9,011 bases of DNA from Bacteroidales bacterium. Lineage in GTDB: Bacteria > Bacteroidota > Bacteroidia > Bacteroidales > WCHB1-69. The notes beneath the pieces are model-generated. The model made no database searches, was not told the origin of the DNA, and saw nothing but the letters and a program-made list of their open reading frames with translations. Position 1 is the first letter of the stretch. Every line of letters starts with the position of its first letter. The stretch spans positions 1 to 9,011 of the forward strand of contig JAQUHH010000082.1 of the NCBI GenBank assembly GCA_028683685.1, given 5' to 3'. This document shows, in pieces, positions 1 to 6,535 of this stretch. The position numbers were made by a program, and so were the translations under genes.

Positions 1-452
1 CAGACGCCAATATGACTTTGAGGGTAACGTATGGTAAAGTGGATGATTATTATCCTTATGATGGTGTTCGATATCACTACTTTACAACTTTGGATGGAAT
101 TATGGAAAAAGAAAATCCCGATGTTTACGATTATATAGTGGAACCGAAATTAAAAGAGCTTTGGAAAGCCAAAGATTATGGTTCTTACGCCGATAAAGAT
201 GGTTCGATGCATGTTGTTTTTATTGCTTCCAATCATACTACGGGTGGTAATTCTGGAAGTCCGGTCTTAAATGCCGATGGTCATTTAATTGGAATTAATT
301 TCGACCGAAACTGGGAAGGTACAATGAGCGATGTTCAATACGATCCAGACCAATGTCGAAATATTTCCATTGATATTCGTTATTGCTTATTCATCATCGA
401 TAAATTAGCGGGTGCGAAACATTTGATTGACGAAATGACGATTGCAAATTAA
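1..452 (+). CDS. S46 family dipeptidyl-peptidase, DPP11-like (C-terminal part, 5' truncated)
   Basis: This is the last ~150 residues of an S46 serine exopeptidase. These enzymes sit in the periplasm or outer envelope of Bacteroidota and release dipeptides from the N-terminus of oligopeptides. The frame is open to the left edge (reading D-A-N before the first ATG at 12), so that ATG is internal; full-length members are roughly 700 residues. The nucleophile motif TTGGNSGSP is present with the catalytic Ser codon at 252-254; the His and Asp of the triad lie upstream of the window. The residue 18 positions after that Ser is Arg (codon 306-308, context NFDRNWEG). In Porphyromonas DPP11 this Arg (Ser655/Arg673 spacing) gives preference for Asp/Glu at P1, while DPP7 has Gly. 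The tail ending in SIDIRYCLFIIDKLAGA is typical of the family. It ends 6 bp before xseA. Family call is firm; the DPP11 subtype is inferred from one residue and its surroundings. Confidence 0.92.
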   Translation, partial: DANMTLRVTYGKVDDYYPYDGVRYHYFTTLDGIMEKENPDVYDYIVEPKLKELWKAKDYGSYADKDGSMHVVFIASNHTTGGNSGSPVLNADGHLIGINFDRNWEGTMSDVQYDPDQCRNISIDIRYCLFIIDKLAGAKHLIDEMTIAN

Positions 453-458
453 AATCTT

Positions 459-1874
459 ATGATGTCTGATGATACGTCTTTGAATCGAAAAATTTACGAG
501 CTGTCAGATTTAGCTGCCAGCCTTAAAGCTACGATTTCAAAGACATATCAGGGCAGATATTGGATAAAAGCCGAAATCGCCAAACTTAATTTTTATCCCA
601 AAAGTGGACATTGTTATCCTGATTTGGTTGAAAAAAGTGACCATAAAGTTAAAGCGCAAATGCGAGCTATTATTTGGGCTGACGATTTTTTCAGAATCAA
701 TCAAGAGTTTTTGAAAGTAACCAATGAACCCCTCAAAGAAGGAATTTCTATCCTTTTTATGGCTGGAATTACCTACAGTCCGGTTTATGGCTTGTCGCTT
801 CAAATATATAATGTTGAACCTTCGTTTACGCTGGGCAAAATGGCTCAGCAAAAAAACGAAACCATCAAAAAATTAAAGGAATCAAAACTTTTTGATTTAA
901 ATCGTTCTTTGCCTTTCCCAAAATTACCCAAAACCATTGCCATTATATCTGTAGAAACCAGCAAAGGTTATCACGATTTTAATGCGATAATGAATGCCAA
1001 TGAATTTGGTTTTGCATTTCATTTTAAGCTTTTTCCATCATTGTTGCAAGGCGACCAGGCGGTGAATTCAATGCTTTTGCAACTGGATGAAATACGAAAA
1101 TATGCAAATTTGTTTGATGCTGTTTTGATTATTCGTGGTGGTGGAGGGGACGTGGGTCTAAGTTGCTACGACCATTTTTCACTGGCTTCTGCAATTGCTT
1201 CTTTTCCCATTCCGGTCATTACTGGCATTGGACATTCTACCAACGAAACAGTTGTTGAAATGGTGGCGTATGCCAATAAAATAACACCCACCGATGTTGC
1301 TTACTTTCTATTGTCAAAGTTTTTGGCAGCCCAACAAGAAATTACAGATTCTATAAAAAGCATTTTCGAGAACTCTAAAAATTTATTGAGGTTTAAACAA
1401 AATTGGGTTCAAAATATCAGTCGTCAATTTTCTGCTTCGAGTACAAAAATGCTTCACAATAGCTATTTTTTATTGCAACTAAACTCTTCTAAACTTCAAC
1501 AAAGCATTCACCAAAGGCAAAATTTGGAACGCATTAATATGCATAAATTTCAAGGTCAAATTGTGTACTTTGCTGAAAATCAGTTCCAAAAGCACTATTC
1601 TCAAATCCAAATGCAACAAGCTAAGTTAGAGCAAACTTCTGTTTTTTTTATCAGAAGGAAAAAAGAAGAGCTTTCTCAAGTGGAATCAAAACTAAAATTG
1701 CTCGATCCTGTTAATGTATTAAAAAGAGGATATTCCATCACCAAAATAAATGGAAAATCGCTTCGAAATGCAGACCAACTAAGCATAAACGACGAATTGA
1801 GAACCATCGTTTATAAGGGTGAAATTAGAAGTATTGTTCAGAAAATTATAAAAAACAAAAAAGATGAAAACTGA
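459..1874 (+). CDS. xseA: Exodeoxyribonuclease VII large subunit
   Basis: Large, catalytic subunit of exonuclease VII, a cytoplasmic single-strand-specific DNase that degrades from both ends without metal and takes part in repair and in clearing single-stranded DNA. The 471 residues match the family's usual ~400-470. An OB-fold DNA-binding domain covers about residues 10-120 (YELSDLAASLK...GRYWIKAEIAKL). The catalytic domain follows, with HD at 172-173, IIRGGGG at 224-230 and GIGHSTNETV at 256-265. A long charged, Gln-rich helical stretch (~290-410) is the expected coiled coil for binding XseB. The C-terminus has LDPVNVLKRGYSIT, a conserved family segment. The motif written GHETD in E. coli reads GHSTN here, losing an Asp. 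Two ATGs (459, 462) are in frame; the first is used. It overlaps xseB by 11 bp, so the two subunits are translationally coupled. Confidence 0.95.
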   Translation: MMSDDTSLNRKIYELSDLAASLKATISKTYQGRYWIKAEIAKLNFYPKSGHCYPDLVEKSDHKVKAQMRAIIWADDFFRINQEFLKVTNEPLKEGISILFMAGITYSPVYGLSLQIYNVEPSFTLGKMAQQKNETIKKLKESKLFDLNRSLPFPKLPKTIAIISVETSKGYHDFNAIMNANEFGFAFHFKLFPSLLQGDQAVNSMLLQLDEIRKYANLFDAVLIIRGGGGDVGLSCYDHFSLASAIASFPIPVITGIGHSTNETVVEMVAYANKITPTDVAYFLLSKFLAAQQEITDSIKSIFENSKNLLRFKQNWVQNISRQFSASSTKMLHNSYFLLQLNSSKLQQSIHQRQNLERINMHKFQGQIVYFAENQFQKHYSQIQMQQAKLEQTSVFFIRRKKEELSQVESKLKLLDPVNVLKRGYSITKINGKSLRNADQLSINDELRTIVYKGEIRSIVQKIIKNKKDEN

Positions 1875-2082
1875 AGATTCAAAAATGAAATATACGGAAG
1901 CAGCTGCTGAATTAGAACAAATTGTACAAGACATCGAAAATGCTGAAATTTCGGTGGATGAGCTTTCTGAAAAAGTGAAAAGAGCCGCTGAATTAATTCA
2001 GTTTTGCAATAAAAAACTGACACAAACCGAAGAGGATGTTCAAAAAGTATTGAATGATATTTCCCCTCTTGCAAAATCGTAA
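1864..2082 (+). CDS. xseB: Exodeoxyribonuclease VII small subunit
   Basis: Small subunit of exonuclease VII, a short helical hairpin protein that binds the coiled coil of XseA in several copies and is needed for a stable, soluble enzyme. The 72 residues match the family size. The recognisable pattern is ELEQIVQDIENAEISVDEL followed by a helix with FCNKKLTQTEEDVQKVL, the usual L-E-x-I-V and C-x-x-x-L-x-x-x-E spacing. The reading frame starts 11 bp inside the end of xseA. A second in-frame ATG at 1885 (residue 8, starting MKYTEAAAEL) would lie 10 bp after the xseA stop and looks like the N-terminus of many relatives, so the true start may be there. It is the last gene of the plus-strand unit; a strong terminator follows 40 bp later. 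Confidence 0.93.
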   Translation: MKTEDSKMKYTEAAAELEQIVQDIENAEISVDELSEKVKRAAELIQFCNKKLTQTEEDVQKVLNDISPLAKS

Positions 2083-2122
2083 TATTGGTTTTAATCCATT
2101 TATAATTTGCACCTCTGAAAAT

Positions 2123-2156
2123 AAAAAGGCACTTCTGTTTTCAGAAGTGCCTTTTT
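2123..2156. terminator. Bidirectional intrinsic terminator between xseB and kdd
   Basis: There is a perfect 15-bp inverted repeat: left arm AAAAAGGCACTTCTG (2123-2137), loop TTTT (2138-2141), right arm CAGAAGTGCCTTTTT (2142-2156). The A-run at the left and T-run at the right mean that transcripts from either strand form a GC-containing stem followed by U residues. It lies 40 bp after the xseB stop and 22 bp after the kdd stop (on the minus strand), exactly between two convergent transcription units. One shared terminator for both is the simplest reading. Confidence 0.92.
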
Positions 2157-2178
2157 AATAGTACTTATAAAAACAGAT

Positions 2179-3237
2179 TTAAGCGTATAGTTCAGTGAAA
2201 ATGTTTCTGATTTTTTCGCTTTCACGAAGAATATCTAAAGTAATTTCAGCGTGTCCTTTGGTATATCCATTGCCTACAATCATTGTTACGTCACTGCCTA
2301 CACCTTCGGCACCCAAAGCTGCTTTGGTAAAAGAAGTGGCCATAGAGAAGAAATAAACAACCCCTGTATTTTTCGTACATAAAATACTGGTCATTTCGGT
2401 ATCGGTAATGTTTACATTATTAATGCAAACGTCAGCCATTTCGCCATTGGTAAGTTTTTCAACAAGGGCTAAAACTTCCACGGGTTGAGTTGCATCAACG
2501 GCATGAACATGGTCGCAAAATCCAAGAGCCTCTAGTCGTTTTGTGCTTCTTTCGCTGTGTGTTAATCCGATTACTTTACCTGTTACACCCGCTCTTTTTT
2601 GAGCTTCGTAGCAGCAAAGCATTCCTGATTTTCCACCTGCTCCAATAATTAGAACCGTATCACCAGGTTTTACTAATTTGGCTGTTTGTGCTGGTGCTCC
2701 AGCAACGTCAAGAGCCGATAGAACAAGTCCTTCGGGCATATCAGCAGGGATTTTAGCATAAATTCCACTTTCAAAAAGAATTGCTTTTCCATCAATGTCA
2801 ACTTGGTCGATGTCGGAGCGAATTTCTTTGATTTTGTCAATACGCAATGGGGTTAGAGATAAAGAAACCAATGTGGCTATTTTATCGCCTACTTTCAAAT
2901 CGATGGTATCTTTAATGGCATCGCCAATTTTCTCCACCGTTCCCATCAGCATACCCCCCGAACCCGTTACAGGATTGCGGTGTTTCCCTTGTTTTGCAAC
3001 GATGTCTAGCATTATTTCAGCAATCTTAGCATGGTCGCCACCAGCTTGTTCCTCAATTTGAGTAAAACTTGCTGAATCAATATTTAAAGTTTGCACATTG
3101 ATTAAGATTTCATTGTCGTAAATCTCATCCATGTTGTTGTCAATTCTTTTTGCCGGTTGTGGCAAAACACCTACAGGTTCAAGAACTCTGTGTAATCCGT
3201 ATTTGTTTCCTTTTTTTTGCATAACTGTTTGGTTCAT
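2179..3237 (-). CDS. kdd: L-erythro-3,5-diaminohexanoate dehydrogenase
   Basis: Catalyses the NAD(P)-dependent oxidative deamination of L-erythro-3,5-diaminohexanoate to (S)-5-amino-3-oxohexanoate and ammonia, the third step of lysine fermentation after the two aminomutases. It is a cytoplasmic medium-chain dehydrogenase-like protein of 352 residues, close to the usual ~345-350. The N-terminal segment NKYGLHRVLEPVGVLPQPAK (residues 11-30) is a signature of Kdd rather than of general alcohol dehydrogenases. The Rossmann glycine motif GAGGKSG lies at 199-205 after the strand DTVLII. NPVTGSGGMLMGTV (88-101) belongs to the catalytic N-terminal domain. It is last in its operon, 92 bp after kce, and ends 22 bp from the shared terminator. 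The start at 3237 is preceded by an A/T-rich leader with no Shine-Dalgarno sequence; Met6 is an alternative start. Confidence 0.95.
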   Translation of the reverse strand: MNQTVMQKKGNKYGLHRVLEPVGVLPQPAKRIDNNMDEIYDNEILINVQTLNIDSASFTQIEEQAGGDHAKIAEIMLDIVAKQGKHRNPVTGSGGMLMGTVEKIGDAIKDTIDLKVGDKIATLVSLSLTPLRIDKIKEIRSDIDQVDIDGKAILFESGIYAKIPADMPEGLVLSALDVAGAPAQTAKLVKPGDTVLIIGAGGKSGMLCCYEAQKRAGVTGKVIGLTHSERSTKRLEALGFCDHVHAVDATQPVEVLALVEKLTNGEMADVCINNVNITDTEMTSILCTKNTGVVYFFSMATSFTKAALGAEGVGSDVTMIVGNGYTKGHAEITLDILRESEKIRNIFTELYA

Positions 3238-3329
3238 GGCTAATCGTTTTTTTATTAACCATTGTTATTAAATTGTTGATTATATTTTCTGCAAAACTCT
3301 ATATATCAATGCTAATGGATTAAGCCATT

Positions 3330-4154
3330 TTATTTAGCAGCGAGTCCAAGTATTTTTCTTGCTTCGGCAGGATTTGCAATTTCGCGTCCAAATTCTTTGG
3401 CCATTCGTACTACTTTCTCGACCAATTCGCCATTTGATTTTGCTAAAACGCCTTTTGATAGATAAACGTTATCTTCGAATCCTACACGCACGTGACCTCC
3501 ATCGATAATGGCTGCAACGGCCAATGGGAACTCAAAACGTCCAACGCCAGCTACGGTGTATGTTGAATCTGAAGGAATGCTACCGCGTAAAAACATAAAA
3601 TCACGCAAAGTACCATCAATGCCTCCATTAATACCCATTACAAAGTCAAAATGCATAGGTGATTTGATAAAACCTTTTTTGTGCAGACGCAAAGCCATAT
3701 CAATCATGCTTTTGTCAAAGCACTCCAATTCGGGTTTGATATTTCTTTCATTCATTCTTTCTGCAAAATATTTTATGGTGTTTTCGGTATTCATAAAAAC
3801 TTCATCTCCACCAAAATTTAAAGTTCCACAATCAAGAGTTGCCATTTCTGGATTTAATTCTGTAGGCTGCAAGCGTTCATCGTCGGTCATGCCAACGGCT
3901 CCACCTGTAGAAGGTTGAATGATAACGTCTGGGATTTCGGCCCAGATAGCGTCCATAACAGCTTTAAAACGGCTTTTGTCCTGCGTGGGGGTTCCATCAT
4001 CCCAACGTACATGTAGGTGAATGAGGCTGGCTCCAGCATCGTATGCCGATTTAGCTTCCCGAACGCACTCTTCGATGGTATATGGTATGGCGGGATTGTG
4101 TTCTTTTAAAACTTCTGCACCACAAATGGCAGCAGTGATAATTAATTTCTCCAT
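3330..4154 (-). CDS. kce: 3-keto-5-aminohexanoate cleavage enzyme (BKACE family)
   Basis: Kce exchanges part of 5-amino-3-oxohexanoate with acetyl-CoA, giving acetoacetate and L-3-aminobutyryl-CoA. It is a zinc-dependent TIM-barrel enzyme of the beta-keto acid cleavage (DUF849) family. The 274 residues match the characterised Cloacimonas enzyme (~276). The metal-binding HLH is at His46 and His48 in SLIHLHVRWDDG. The third ligand is most likely Glu227 in HVRVGFEDNVYL, with Arg223 and Asp228 beside it in the places expected for the substrate and catalytic residues. Ser82 in QPSTGG lines the pocket in the family. All key positions I can place are intact. It lies between the aminotransferase (72 bp upstream) and kdd (92 bp downstream); the pairing with kdd makes the lysine-pathway role specific within this broad family. 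No Shine-Dalgarno sequence is visible. Confidence 0.95.
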   Translation of the reverse strand: MEKLIITAAICGAEVLKEHNPAIPYTIEECVREAKSAYDAGASLIHLHVRWDDGTPTQDKSRFKAVMDAIWAEIPDVIIQPSTGGAVGMTDDERLQPTELNPEMATLDCGTLNFGGDEVFMNTENTIKYFAERMNERNIKPELECFDKSMIDMALRLHKKGFIKSPMHFDFVMGINGGIDGTLRDFMFLRGSIPSDSTYTVAGVGRFEFPLAVAAIIDGGHVRVGFEDNVYLSKGVLAKSNGELVEKVVRMAKEFGREIANPAEARKILGLAAK

Positions 4155-4226
4155 AGTATTGATTTTTTTAGGATTACAAAAGGACTTTCAATAATAAATG
4201 TCTTGATGTAATGATTTTTAAGTCAA

Positions 4227-5483
4227 TTATTTATAATATTTTTCACGAATATACAGCAGTGATTCTTCGATGGCTTTTAGAGTGTAATCTAAATCTTCTT
4301 GGGTATGACGTGCACATATATAGCCATGATGAAATGGCTGAAGGAATACCTTGCGACGTATTAATTGAGTATAAAAATCAGTACGTTTGTTTTTATACTG
4401 TTTTTCCTCGTCTTTATCAAAAGTGATAAACATCATGGGTGGAATTCCAGAAATATGTGCACCTACATTATACTTGTCAATTAATTCGGCAATTTTATTA
4501 TTGAAATAGGTTCCTTTTTCCCAAATTTGACCTAGTATATTATCTCTTTCTAATATTTCAATGGTTTTAAGAGCAGCTACGTAACTCAAGCTGTTTGGGA
4601 AAAAAGTAGAAGAAATAAAAACGTTTTTTTCACATTCTTTCATTATTTCAGCTTTTCCTGTAACAGCTCCAATGGGATATCCGTTTGCCATTGCTTTTCC
4701 AAAAACAGCTAAGTCTGGGGTCACCCCATAATAAGCTTGAGCTCCGCCCATAGAAACTCTAAAACCGGTCCGGATTTCGTCAAAAATAAGGACTGCTCCA
4801 TATTGGTGAGCCAGTTCTTTTACTTTTTCTAAATAACCGGGTTTGGGTTCTTCCATTTCCATGGCAAGTGGGTGTCCGAAAGGAGTAATAATTACAGCTG
4901 CAATATCGCCTTTGTTTGCTTTAAGACTGTTTTCGAGGCTTTCGATGTTGTTGTATTCAAATTCATGAACATCTTCCCATAATTTTTCAGGAATGCCGCC
5001 TTTCACTTCCACGCACCAGTCGTGCCAGCCGTGATAACCGCAACGTAGTATTGTTTTTTTATTGGTATACGAACGGGCAATACGAATAGATAATGTAGTA
5101 GCGTCAGAACCGGTACAAACAAAAACGCTCATTTCGGAACAAGGAATAATTTCGGTTAATTTTTTTGCCAACATGTTCTGATACTTTTGCGTTAATGAAA
5201 AGCAAAAGCCTTTGTCTTGAATTTGAGCAATCACAGCGTCGTCAATCTCTGTTTCCCGGTTTCCGATTATCATCGGTCCATATGCACATAAATAGTCGAT
5301 GTATTCATTGCCATCAATGTCGGTAACTCTACCTCCTTTTCCTGTGTCGAAATAAATGGGATATTCTCCTTCAACAAAATTATAAGGACGACGAATTCCA
5401 GCTACGGCGCCGGGAATGAGAGTCTTAGCATGCTCATACTCCTTCATGGAGTTTATGAGATTTAATTTTGGAATTTCGTTCAT
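4227..5483 (-). CDS. Class III PLP aminotransferase, probable 3-aminobutyryl-CoA (acyl-CoA beta-) transaminase
   Basis: A 418-residue fold-type I, PLP-dependent class III aminotransferase that general annotation would call glutamate-1-semialdehyde aminomutase. Visible landmarks are TGSDAT (124-129) for the cofactor phosphate, GYHGWHDW (149-156) with an aromatic to stack on PLP, FDEIRTGFR (234-242) with Asp235 for the pyridine nitrogen, and FGKAMANGYPIG (261-272) with Lys263 as the Schiff-base lysine. All catalytic residues are intact. It is 18 bp after the CoA-transferase alpha gene and 72 bp before kce, the place where a kal lyase would be expected. An acyl-CoA beta-transaminase with this role is known from Cloacimonas-like lysine fermenters; it moves the amino group of 3-aminobutyryl-CoA to 2-oxoglutarate and gives acetoacetyl-CoA. 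The fold is certain. The substrate is inferred from context. A haem-pathway GSA aminomutase is less likely, because no other haem gene is near. Confidence 0.85.
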   Translation of the reverse strand: MNEIPKLNLINSMKEYEHAKTLIPGAVAGIRRPYNFVEGEYPIYFDTGKGGRVTDIDGNEYIDYLCAYGPMIIGNRETEIDDAVIAQIQDKGFCFSLTQKYQNMLAKKLTEIIPCSEMSVFVCTGSDATTLSIRIARSYTNKKTILRCGYHGWHDWCVEVKGGIPEKLWEDVHEFEYNNIESLENSLKANKGDIAAVIITPFGHPLAMEMEEPKPGYLEKVKELAHQYGAVLIFDEIRTGFRVSMGGAQAYYGVTPDLAVFGKAMANGYPIGAVTGKAEIMKECEKNVFISSTFFPNSLSYVAALKTIEILERDNILGQIWEKGTYFNNKIAELIDKYNVGAHISGIPPMMFITFDKDEEKQYKNKRTDFYTQLIRRKVFLQPFHHGYICARHTQEDLDYTLKAIEESLLYIREKYYK

Positions 5484-5501
5484 AATATTTTGTTTTAGGG
5501 T

Positions 5502-6149
5502 TTAATTTTGTACGATAAAATCAACAAAAATCTTTGGGGTATGGACACATTCTTTTGGAATGGAACCTGTTTTTCTAATGTCATTCACTTCCGCAATAAC
5601 AATGCTAGCGGCTGTTGCCATAATAGGGTTGAAGTTTTGAGAAGTACCCATATATACTAAATTCCCTTCTTCGTCGCCATAACTGGCTGCAAGGATGGCA
5701 ACATCCGCAAAAATAGGTTTTTCCAATAAGAACTCTTTGCCGTCTACGGTGATAATGTCTTTGCCTTCGGCAACAACAGTTCCAATGCCCGTAGGAGTCA
5801 GTACGCCACCCAAACCTGCTCCACCTGAGCGAATCCGCTCGACAAGGGTGCCTTGAGGGTTAAATTCTACTTCGATCTCTTTGGCATTAAGTTGATCCAT
5901 CGTTGATGGATTGGTGCCAATGTGAGAAGTAATCACTTTTTTAACTTGTTTGTTCGCAATCAAAATCCCAACGCCCTTGTCGGGGAAACTGGTGTCATTA
6001 CAGATTACCGTTAAGTTTTTGATGTTTGTCTTTGAAATGGCTTCAATCACTTTATGGGGTGAACCATTGCCCAAAAAACCACCAATCATGATGGTCATGC
6101 CGTCTTTAATTTTGGAAACGGCCTCTTCAACACTTATTTTTTTATTCAT
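5502..6149 (-). CDS. atoD: Acetoacetate CoA-transferase, alpha subunit (AtoD-like)
   Basis: Alpha subunit of a family I CoA-transferase. With a beta subunit it moves CoA onto acetoacetate, the second product of Kce, to form acetoacetyl-CoA. The 215 residues match E. coli AtoD (~220). Conserved blocks are MIGGFLGNGSPHKVIEAI (21-38), the CoA-binding loop region, and SGGAGLGGVLTPTGIGT (108-124). The C-terminus, VHTPKIFVDFIV, is also typical. The catalytic Glu lies on the beta subunit, for which no gene is found next door. The start is placed at 6149: the frame is open back to an ATG at 6323, but those 58 extra codons encode a Lys/Tyr/Phe-rich stretch unlike the family and would cross the promoter element at 6191-6198. 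It is first in the lysine operon and is probably cotranscribed with the aminotransferase 18 bp on. The substrate could also be a related 3-keto acid. Confidence 0.9.
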   Translation of the reverse strand: MNKKISVEEAVSKIKDGMTIMIGGFLGNGSPHKVIEAISKTNIKNLTVICNDTSFPDKGVGILIANKQVKKVITSHIGTNPSTMDQLNAKEIEVEFNPQGTLVERIRSGGAGLGGVLTPTGIGTVVAEGKDIITVDGKEFLLEKPIFADVAILAASYGDEEGNLVYMGTSQNFNPIMATAASIVIAEVNDIRKTGSIPKECVHTPKIFVDFIVQN

Positions 6150-6190
6150 AATCGAATTTTTTTTCGGTCTTCCAATTAACTTCTTTTCAG

Positions 6191-6198
6191 CAAAAATA
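6191..6198 (-). promoter_or_regulatory. Bacteroidota-type -7 element for the lysine operon
   Basis: Read on the minus strand the octamer is TATTTTTG, a full match to the Bacteroidota -7 consensus TAnnTTTG. It lies 41 bp before the chosen CoA-transferase start (6149), implying a leader of about 35 nt. No clear TTG/TTTG -33 element sits at the expected distance upstream, so this rests on one motif in AT-rich DNA, where chance matches are not rare. Confidence 0.45.
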
Positions 6199-6297
6199 TA
6201 AAATTTGTCGACATCTTTCTTATATTTTATTGTTTTATAACAGAAATGAAAAACATAGATTAAAACAAAACAACTGTAAAGTTTGATGCTTGTTATT

Positions 6298-6319
6298 AAA
6301 GCATGTTTTTTTATGCTTT
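6298..6319. repeat. Inverted repeat AAAGCAT / ATGCTTT
   Basis: A 7-bp perfect inverted repeat, AAAGCAT (6298-6304) and ATGCTTT (6313-6319), is separated by a G and seven T. It lies about 100 bp upstream of the lysine-operon promoter element. It could be an operator half-site pair or a weak hairpin; nothing else supports either reading. Confidence 0.35.
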
Positions 6320-6383
6320 TCAATGGACGAAAATCAGTTTTTTCCCATACTTAATTGATGCCCACGTTTAGACCTATAATTTT

Positions 6384-6400
6384 CTTTTGCAAAAGCTTTT
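6384..6400. promoter_or_regulatory. Overlapping palindromes, possible operator in the divergent region
   Basis: Two perfect palindromes share bases: CTTTTGCAAAAG (6384-6395, 12 bp) and AAAAGCTTTT (6391-6400, 10 bp). They sit near the centre of the divergent intergenic region, about 190 bp from the lysine-operon -7 element and 130 bp from the plus-strand one. Symmetry and position suit a dimeric regulator, but no regulator gene is adjacent, and AT-rich DNA gives such palindromes by chance. Confidence 0.35.
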
Positions 6401-6527
6401 CAGGTAAAAAAAACACACGTAAAATTTTGAGTGTTTCTATAATGAGATTCAATGAGTTTGCCTAAATCTCTCTCTTTTAAATAACTTTTCACCACTTTTT
6501 TTATAAAAAAAATGGCGTATCAACACT

Positions 6528-6535
6528 TATTTTTG
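6528..6535 (+). promoter_or_regulatory. Bacteroidota-type -7 element for the arsC-like/fumC unit
   Basis: TATTTTTG matches the TAnnTTTG -7 consensus and ends 43 bp before the ATG at 6579, giving a leader of about 38 nt. The leader is A-rich, as is usual for initiation without Shine-Dalgarno in this phylum. No good -33 element was found at the normal spacing. Confidence 0.45.

Larger units (their letters stand above)
2179..6149 (-). other. Lysine-catabolism operon (CoA-transferase alpha, class III aminotransferase, kce, kdd)
   Basis: Four genes run in the same direction with gaps of 18, 72 and 92 bp, have a promoter-like element upstream of the first gene, and end at the 2123-2156 terminator. 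Kdd and Kce are diagnostic for the 3,5-diaminohexanoate route of lysine breakdown. Kal, the ammonia lyase of the classical route, is absent, and a class III aminotransferase sits beside kce. The CoA-transferase beta subunit and the lysine and beta-lysine aminomutases (kamA, kamD, kamE) are not in the operon. The operon structure is inferred from spacing and direction; no internal terminator was seen. Confidence 0.82.

Noticed and set aside
537..851. 104-codon minus-strand frame inside xseA
   Set aside because: It covers the antisense of the conserved OB-fold domain; there is no ribosome-binding site, promoter element or family similarity.
3508..3918. 136-codon plus-strand frame opposite kce
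   Set aside because: Antisense to a fully conserved kce with metal-binding and substrate residues intact; its translation is Ser/Pro/Lys-rich without recognisable motifs.
4211..4426. Open frame on the plus strand opposite the aminotransferase 3' end
   Set aside because: It lies almost wholly antisense to a well-supported coding region, shows no family features, and is best explained as a shadow frame.
4227..5483. Annotation as glutamate-1-semialdehyde 2,1-aminomutase (hemL)
   Set aside because: The fold and motifs are shared by all class III aminotransferases. The operon contains only lysine-pathway genes and no haem gene, so the specific HemL label is not supported.
6411..6436. AAACAC/GTGTTT inverted repeat followed by a T-run on the minus strand, terminator-like
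   Set aside because: The stem is only 6 bp with a 14-nt loop, and no minus-strand gene ends just upstream of it, so there is nothing for it to terminate.
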